DNA from: Misgurnus anguillicaudatus
Lineage: Eukaryota > Chordata > Actinopteri > Cypriniformes > Cobitidae
Assembly: GCF_027580225.2 (NCBI RefSeq)
Contig: NC_073358.2
Coordinates: forward strand, 26,128,501 to 26,192,500
Reading direction: 5' to 3'
DNA: 64,000 nt
The translations under genes and the position numbers were made by a program. The notes under the pieces were generated by a model. That model saw only the letters and a list, made by a program, of their open reading frames with translations, searched no databases and was not told the origin of the DNA. Positions 61,101 through 64,000 of this stretch are shown piece after piece (positions within the stretch are counted from its first letter, which is position 1; the number at the start of each line of letters is the position of its first letter).

Positions 61101-63071
61101 TACGGCATCGCCTGGTTTATTTAAGTTAACTGAGCATTACATTCGCAAGTCATAAGCATATTACAACAATTAACGATTAACTAAGAATAATAATCAATAT
61201 TTTAAAGTTAATTTCAAAGTTAATATTCTGAAATAAGACCATTTCTGAAATAAGAAATGCGACCCTTCGGAGGCTACAGCCTTCGGATTGAGAATCGGTC
61301 TTAGTGGATAACGTTAGCAGCACATATCAAACAGCCTTTTAATGGTAAATTTCATTTTCTTAATGCAGATTCATCCGTTATTGTGTAATTAGAGAGGCTA
61401 TTAAACCTGATGGCAGTATATAGTGCATACAAAACGTATGGGTGGAGTTTTTTTTTTGGCTCTGTGATTCTGTATTCAATTAAATGCAATACATTAATTT
61501 ATTAATAACTTGTATTAATAAAATGCATATATTAATGCTTTTAAGGATTAATAATAATTGAAAGTGATCTTTTGTTCTTTATATATTTATAAACAGGCAC
61601 AAGATATATACACAGCACACAGTCAGTTGTACATTAAACATTATGGGGTGGTTTCCCGGGCAGGGATTAGCTTAAACCAGGACTAGGCCTTAGTTTAATT
61701 ATGACATATAACTAGTTTTAATAAACATGCCTTACTAAAACCATTACTTGTGTGCATTTTGATGTATTTTAAGATATGTCAGTGATAATTGTTTTCAAGT
61801 TTGGACAGCTCTTATCCCTGTCTGGGAAACCTCCCATATAAGCTTACGTACTACAGAGTGTGATGCATTTTAAAGCTTTAAAGTTGTATGAGGCAGTGTA
61901 AAACTAGGCACAAACCAGCAGCTGACCATACTAACTGATCTAATATTAGTGAATTTTATTTATCAAAAAACATTGTTGATAGAATTTTATAAAATACTAC
62001 TTACACATATTAGTGTGATGTATAAATATTGTAAATCAATGCATTTCTTGACTATTAATTAAGAAAAATCACAGCTCTTTGCCTCTAACTCAATGTATAT
62101 CAATGGCTCACTATGAGCCATTTTTGGGCTTCCATTGTCAGAAGTCTCTTCCTAAAGGGCTATGGGTAAAATTTGTCGGCGCCAACACTCGCGGTCTAAT
62201 AGAGTTAAGCATAATGTATTTCCATGTATTTTGATTATCTGTTTTAAAACTGCGTTCATTTTATATTTTTCTATAACTGAATCAATAAAAATAGAACGTT
62301 TTAAGAATTTCTGAGATAATTTGAATGCTTCTAGTAATGTGTCGTGTTGGTCTTAAATTTTACTCATAATGGTCTTAAAAGGTCTTAAAAAGGTCTTAAA
62401 TTTAACTTGCTGAAACCTGCAAGAACCCTGTTATAAGTAAGGTAAGGAACAGTAAATATTGATTTAAAAAAAGCATTTGCTAATTTTTAACAAATACCGA
62501 TCTTCTCAATTTCTTCAATGGATGACACCTAAAAAAATATATATTTTAAGTGAGAAAATAGATAATTTCAGGTGTTAGCAATTGAATTCATTTCCAACCT
62601 TCACTTTTTACAATGTACAATTACAAGTGTGATTGCTTGTTAAATATTGTATTGCACTAGAAAACTTACTGTACATTTTGTTTATTTATCCATTGTATTT
62701 TTTTTTAGGAATTTGTTTCCAGAGTGCTTATAATGTACATACTTGCCGTAGCTGCTATCGTCTTCTATACATTCAAAGTTCCAGAGCGATATTTTCCAGG
62801 TACAGGTTACGTTTATTTATTAACCTTCTCAGATGATATCTGTACTGTAACATACAGACCTCAGTATGGCGTCCTAACATTAAAACAAAAATAAAAACAA
62901 AGATTTAATGCTCTTTTTGTATCTCTAGGTCAGCTGAACTACTTGGGCTCCAGCCATCAGGTCTGGCACGTATTGGTGGTGCTTATGTTCTACTGGTGGC
63001 ATCAGTCTGCACTTTCCATAACCAACTTCCGTCACTCTCATCCTTGCCCCGATCACCCTAATCATTCTTAG
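48985..63071 (+). CDS. paqr3: PAQR3 (Raf kinase trapping to Golgi), six coding exons
   Basis: Exons 48985-49172, 49285-49447, 51524-51682, 56059-56256, 62709-62799 and 62929-63071 join in frame to 942 nt, 313 residues, against 311 in human PAQR3 (recalled). PAQR3 is a seven-helix Golgi membrane protein that tethers Raf kinases and dampens Ras-Raf-MEK-ERK signalling. Diagnostic features: an N-terminal cytosolic block with YIELGSYQYWPVLVPRGIRL, the PAQR signature NETVNIWSHLLG (69-80), His127 in SVGYH, and the HxxxH of HQVWH (276-280). These three histidines match the predicted zinc ligands of the family. The start is M1 at 48985, in the exon that begins at an acceptor at 48951. All other junctions are GT-AG. 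Whether this is the a or b paralogue cannot be told here. Confidence 0.95.
49285..49447 (+). CDS. paqr3: paqr3 coding exon 2
   Basis: Completes Ser63 and encodes residues 64-117, with NETVNIWSHLLG and the first transmembrane segments (LLGFCLFFILGVYDLL, VIFSICLFCFQ). The intron before it is only 112 bp. The acceptor is ATTATAG and the donor CAG/GTATGT, phase 0. Confidence 0.92.
49710..50076. mobile_element. TTAA MITE in paqr3 intron 2
   Basis: TTAAAGTCACAATGAAATTG at the left and TTTCATTGTGACTTTAA at the right, with TTAA at 49710-49713 and 50073-50076. It is inserted within another repeat whose end is seen at about 49622-49709 (AAAGGAGTAGTTCATCC). Confidence 0.8.
50217..50522. mobile_element. 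hAT MITE in paqr3 intron 2
   Basis: CAGTGTTTCTCAGAC at the left and TTTGAGAAATGCTG at the right are inverted ends. GGTTAAAG (50209-50216) and GGTTAAAT (50523-50530) match at 7 of 8 positions, an aged 8-bp duplication. Confidence 0.7.
50758..51010. repeat. AAAGGAACAGTATGTA repeat with short tandem units
   Basis: AAAGGAACAGTATGTAGGATT at about 50761 recurs as AAAGGAACAGTATGTAAGAAT at about 50977. Between them two units containing AAAACTGGTACTGCAATCAC lie in tandem (about 34 bp each). These are pieces of a dispersed fish repeat in intron 2. Confidence 0.5.
51160..51205 (+). repeat. SINE 3' tail fragment
   Basis: TGTAAGTGGCTTTGAATAAA followed by AGCATCTGTTAAACGAATAA is the tail shared by tRNA-derived fish SINEs. 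The tRNA-like head is missing. It lies in paqr3 intron 2. Confidence 0.5.
51524..51682 (+). CDS. paqr3: paqr3 coding exon 3
   Basis: Encodes residues 118-170, including VCMLCSVGYH (His127), the RSEKTSRRWMALDYAG loop and a helix GIIGCYVPGVFYAFYC. The acceptor is TTGATGTTCCAG. The donor is TAC/GTGAAA, weaker than consensus, and is the only GT that keeps the frame and family alignment. It yields Tyr-Tyr at the junction with exon 4. Confidence 0.88.
52490..53695. mobile_element. AGGGCCCTATTTT DNA element, copy 2 (paqr3 intron 3)
   Basis: Collinear with 31170-32525 apart from the 315-bp MITE missing here. It keeps GGGCGTGTCCGATTCCAC at the left, and ATGATAGAGCCCTAAG at the right as the true terminus; the outermost left 20-30 bases are lost. 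It appears to lie inside a GACCGATATG repeat (about 52170-52300 on one side and 53700-53830 on the other). Confidence 0.65.
54202..54346. repeat. 145-bp direct repeat, unit 1
   Basis: Begins AAACTAAAGTAGTAATCC and ends GCGCATGTCCAAAGT. It reads the same as 54678-54822 at every position I compared. A segmental duplication internal to the hAT element. Confidence 0.85.
54678..54822. repeat. 145-bp direct repeat, unit 2
   Basis: The second unit of the repeat starting at 54202; the two are separated by 331 bp. The near-identity means the duplication is recent relative to the age of most MITEs here, or has been homogenised. Confidence 0.85.
55258..55300 (-). repeat. SINE 3' tail fragment, reverse orientation
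   Basis: The complement of TTTTAGTAGATGCTTTGTCC matches the GGATAAAAGC-TCTGC-AAATG tail of tRNA-derived SINEs. The head is not present. Confidence 0.4.
55400..56000. other. GC-richer intron 3 segment, no function assigned
   Basis: About 55440-55870 is GC-richer than the rest of the intron and opens frames of 60-90 codons on both strands. None carries a motif I recognise, and the frames overlap one another. It may be a relic of an unknown element. Confidence 0.3.
56059..56256 (+). CDS. paqr3: paqr3 coding exon 4
   Basis: Encodes residues 171-236, starting YWRQVYLVTVLAM, with two helices and the conserved AQIHPHYLTKKW and GYGLIPTFHWIWL. The acceptor is GTTGTGTGCAG and the donor CAG/GTGAGG, phase 0. 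Longer open frames around it extend into introns on both sides. Confidence 0.92.
56283..56395 (-). repeat. tRNA-derived SINE, reverse orientation
   Basis: The complement contains the B box GGGTTCGAATCCCAG (at about 56340-56355), then ATGCATACC and the tail CTGTCAAATGCATAAATG. It lies in paqr3 intron 4, 27 bp from exon 4. The B box is a perfect GGTTCGANTCC match. The A box is weak. It is head-to-head with the next copy. Confidence 0.65.
56395..56480 (+). repeat. tRNA-derived SINE head, forward orientation
   Basis: TGTAGCTTCGTAGAGCATTG is A-box-like; TGGATTTGATTCCCAGGG is B-box-like, followed by GACATACGTAAGGGATAATG. It is truncated after the head. Together with the reverse copy it forms a head-to-head pair. 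Confidence 0.6.
58188..58353 (+). pseudogene. THAP zinc-finger exon with in-frame stop
   Basis: ATG at 58188 opens MVCGVIHGCSNNSKKNPG and FYAIP, giving the first Cys pair and the aromatic core of a THAP finger. Codon 37 (58296-58298) is TGA, where THAP domains normally carry a Trp. The same frame then reads TKVCPHHFNPG, the C-x2-H pair, and ends at a donor CAG/GTAACG (58353/58354). The exon layout is the same as that at 689-867. It probably encoded the DNA-binding end of a transposase. The stop disables it. Confidence 0.65.
58541..59056. mobile_element. AAGGGCCGTT MITE nested in THAP element
   Basis: AAGGGCCGTT at 58541 and AACGGCCCTT ending 59056 are perfect 10-bp inverted ends, with further loose complementarity (ACATAG, TTATAATGTG). 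It splits the THAP-bearing element. No TSD is evident. Confidence 0.6.
59057..59197 (-). pseudogene. Coding relic in THAP element, minus strand
   Basis: The minus frame from 59197 reads MSLIIVEQYQIDPIAL, then DPSLLPAVTYSDIYNYIVHT, and is then broken by the nested MITE. The LPAVTYSDIYNYLV-type block recalls an N-terminal region of repetitive fish proteins, some of which end in YqaJ-like nuclease domains. That link is from memory and weak. The frame cannot make a complete product. Confidence 0.3.
59532..59670. repeat. Large imperfect palindrome (hairpin)
   Basis: Arms of 57 bp (59532-59588 and 59614-59670) around a 25-bp loop share AAGCAATATCGCTC at the outside and CATCACGGCTGTGATT at the inside, with a few mismatches midway. 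It can form a long hairpin at the right end of the Angel-like repeat. Confidence 0.85.
60281..62430. mobile_element. 2.15-kb element with 6-bp TSD, GTCTTAAA repeats
   Basis: CAGGGTTCCCGCGGGGTC at the left and CTGCAAGAACCCTG at the right are inverted ends (CAGGGTTC). TTATAA is duplicated on both sides (60275-60280 and 62431-62436). GTCTTAAA-type motifs are repeated just inside each end (60297-60420 and 62350-62400). A 6-bp duplication does not fit hAT (8 bp) and suggests another superfamily, such as IS3EU or Dada (inferred). No transposase is visible. It contains the copy-2 GGTTTCCCGG MITE and lies in paqr3 intron 4. Confidence 0.7.
61645..61835. mobile_element. TIR MITE (GGTTTCCCGG family), copy 2
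   Basis: GGGGTGGTTTCCCGGGCAGG at the left and CCTGTCTGGGAAACCTCCC at the right. Shares AGGACTAGGCCTTAGTTTAA with 40762-41000 but is shorter by about 50 bp. It is nested in the 2.15-kb element. Confidence 0.75.
62709..62799 (+). CDS. paqr3: paqr3 coding exon 5
   Basis: Encodes residues 237-266 and the first base of Gly267: EFVSRVLIMYILAVAAIVFY, a transmembrane helix, then KVPERYFPG, which is highly conserved in the family. The acceptor is TTTTTTTTTAG and the donor CAG/GTACAG, phase 1. It is too short for the surrounding frame to reveal it without the splice sites. Confidence 0.92.
62929..63071 (+). CDS. paqr3: paqr3 coding exon 6 and stop
   Basis: Encodes Gly267 to residue 313, with QLNYLGSSHQVWHVLVVLMF (HxxxH at 276 and 280) and the last helix, then a Pro/His-rich tail, HSHPCPDHPNHS, and TAG at 63069-63071. 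The preceding intron is 129 bp with a TATCTCTAG acceptor. No frame of this exon is open long enough to stand out alone. Confidence 0.92.
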
Positions 63072-63123
63072 AGGAACCGGGTAGTGTCACTACTGAGGAC
63101 TGTTGTTTACTGCTTTAAATTAT

Positions 63124-63129
63124 ATTAAA
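63124..63129 (+). terminator. Possible paqr3 polyadenylation signal
   Basis: ATTAAA lies 53 bases past the stop codon. It is the commonest variant of the AATAAA signal. A longer 3' UTR using later signals is equally possible. Confidence 0.35.
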
Positions 63130-63543
63130 GCTTTAAAACATTCAGTGTTTATATGCCAGCGAGGTGTATGCATTTTTATATAGTTTTTATTAGGGCTGTC
63201 AATCATTTTTTTTAAATTAGATTAATCATATCATTTTTGTGTGATTAATTGAATGCTTATGAAAATTAAAAAAAAATGTTAAAATAATTTTTTTTACTAT
63301 TTGCCACAAAGTAAACCATCAGACTGAACAAATTCTGTCACTTTGTGCATTCAATGGTAAATACATCAATGAAGTGCATTTTAACAGTAAAAATGTTATG
63401 TTCTTGTAAACAGTTTCGTGCTGAAAACTGGTTTCATATATGAATGGTGATAATACGGCACACAAGATATGGTACATGAGATTCACAGAGTTCATCATTG
63501 GTCAAAACATGTTTAATGTTTATAGAATAATTTGTGGAGGCAT
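63130..63543. other. Downstream of paqr3, no gene; repeat end
   Basis: ATTAGGGCTGTCAATCATTT at about 63190 is the start of a common AT-rich dispersed repeat (TTAGATTAATCA follows). The rest is AT-rich without genes. The true 3' UTR may run through part of it. Confidence 0.35.
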
Positions 63544-64000
63544 TTAAAGGATTAGTCCATTTTCTTAAAAAAAAAAATCCAGATAATTTACTCACCACCA
63601 TGTCATACAGGGTGTTGATGTTTTTCTTTGTTCGGTCGAGAAGAAATTATGTTTTTTTTAAGGAAAACATTCCAGCATTTTTCTCGTTTTAATGGACTTT
63701 GATGAAACCCAACACTTAACGGTTTTAATGCAGTTTCAAGGGACTCTGGGCGGTCTCGGGCGGGGCATGGGGGTCTTGTCTGGCGAAACGATTGACATTT
63801 TTGGCAAATATAAAAAATATGCACGTTTAAACCACAACTTCTCGTCTTCCTCCGGTCCTGTGATGCGCCAGTGCGACCTCACGTAATACGTCATCACGTC
63901 AAGAGGTCACGGATGACGGATGCGAAACTACGCCCCAGTGTTTACAAGTGTGGAGAAAGAGGACCGTTCCGATGTTGTTGTATGTGGATGATATAATTGA
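63544..64000. mobile_element. Fold-back element, second copy, cut by window end
   Basis: Begins TTAAAGGATTAGTCCATTTT and follows the left arm of the element at 6395-7310 (AAATCCAGATAATTTAC, CACCACCATGTCAT, GAGAAGAAATTATG). It continues past the window end, so the second arm is not seen. Confidence 0.7.

Noticed and set aside
1..64000. CRISPR arrays, bacterial operons or ribosomal RNA genes
   Set aside because: No regularly spaced repeat array, operon structure or rRNA sequence was seen; the window is vertebrate nuclear DNA.

Overview
This window is vertebrate nuclear DNA, almost certainly from a cypriniform (carp/zebrafish-like) teleost. The evidence is a spliced gene with GT-AG introns, very dense MITEs and fold-back DNA transposons of types familiar from Danio-like genomes, tRNA-derived SINE pieces, an L2-like LINE and a Ty3/gypsy chromovirus. 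Long open frames occur only in retroelements; most other frames are chance readings inside repeats. Family assignments rest on recalled family features and motifs seen in the sequence. No database search was made.

Layout. 0-13.9 kb: intergenic, with no gene recognised. It holds a small TIR element carrying a THAP zinc-finger exon (577-972), a hAT-type MITE with an 8-bp target duplication (3440-3717), several TTAA-flanked elements and two large fold-backs (6395-7310, 9702-11561). 13.9-24.3 kb: a nested stack of DNA transposons. A GGCTGTTTACACC element contains a CACTG (En/Spm-like) element, which contains a TTAA MITE, which contains a young, apparently complete 5.3-kb chromodomain gypsy element (16704-22010). 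Its two 499-bp LTRs differ at one position and its gag and pol frames are both open. 24.3-45.4 kb: gene-free, with scattered MITEs, SINE remnants, a hAT element with a perfect TSD (27875-28792), and stretches of repeat-poor sequence that could be conserved noncoding elements. 45.4-47.3 kb: a 5'-truncated L2/CR1-type LINE on the minus strand with a 577-codon open reverse-transcriptase frame.

48.9-63.1 kb: the only host protein-coding gene recognised, a plus-strand paqr3 (progestin and adipoQ receptor 3, Raf kinase trapping to Golgi) orthologue. It has six coding exons totalling 942 nt (313 codons plus stop), and all splice phases are consistent. Its introns have absorbed many transposons, including a hAT element with an 8-bp TSD and an internal 145-bp duplication (53863-55086), a palindromic Angel-like repeat with a THAP element inside it (about 57041-59670), and a 2.15-kb element with a 6-bp target duplication (60281-62430). 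The window ends inside a second copy of the fold-back seen at 6395-7310.

Several insertions can be dated relative to each other, or confirmed by an empty site in a sister copy, using only this window. I saw no convincing new biological system. The most unusual features are the nested transposon stack, the recent gypsy insertion, the two THAP-exon elements, and the empty-site pairs.
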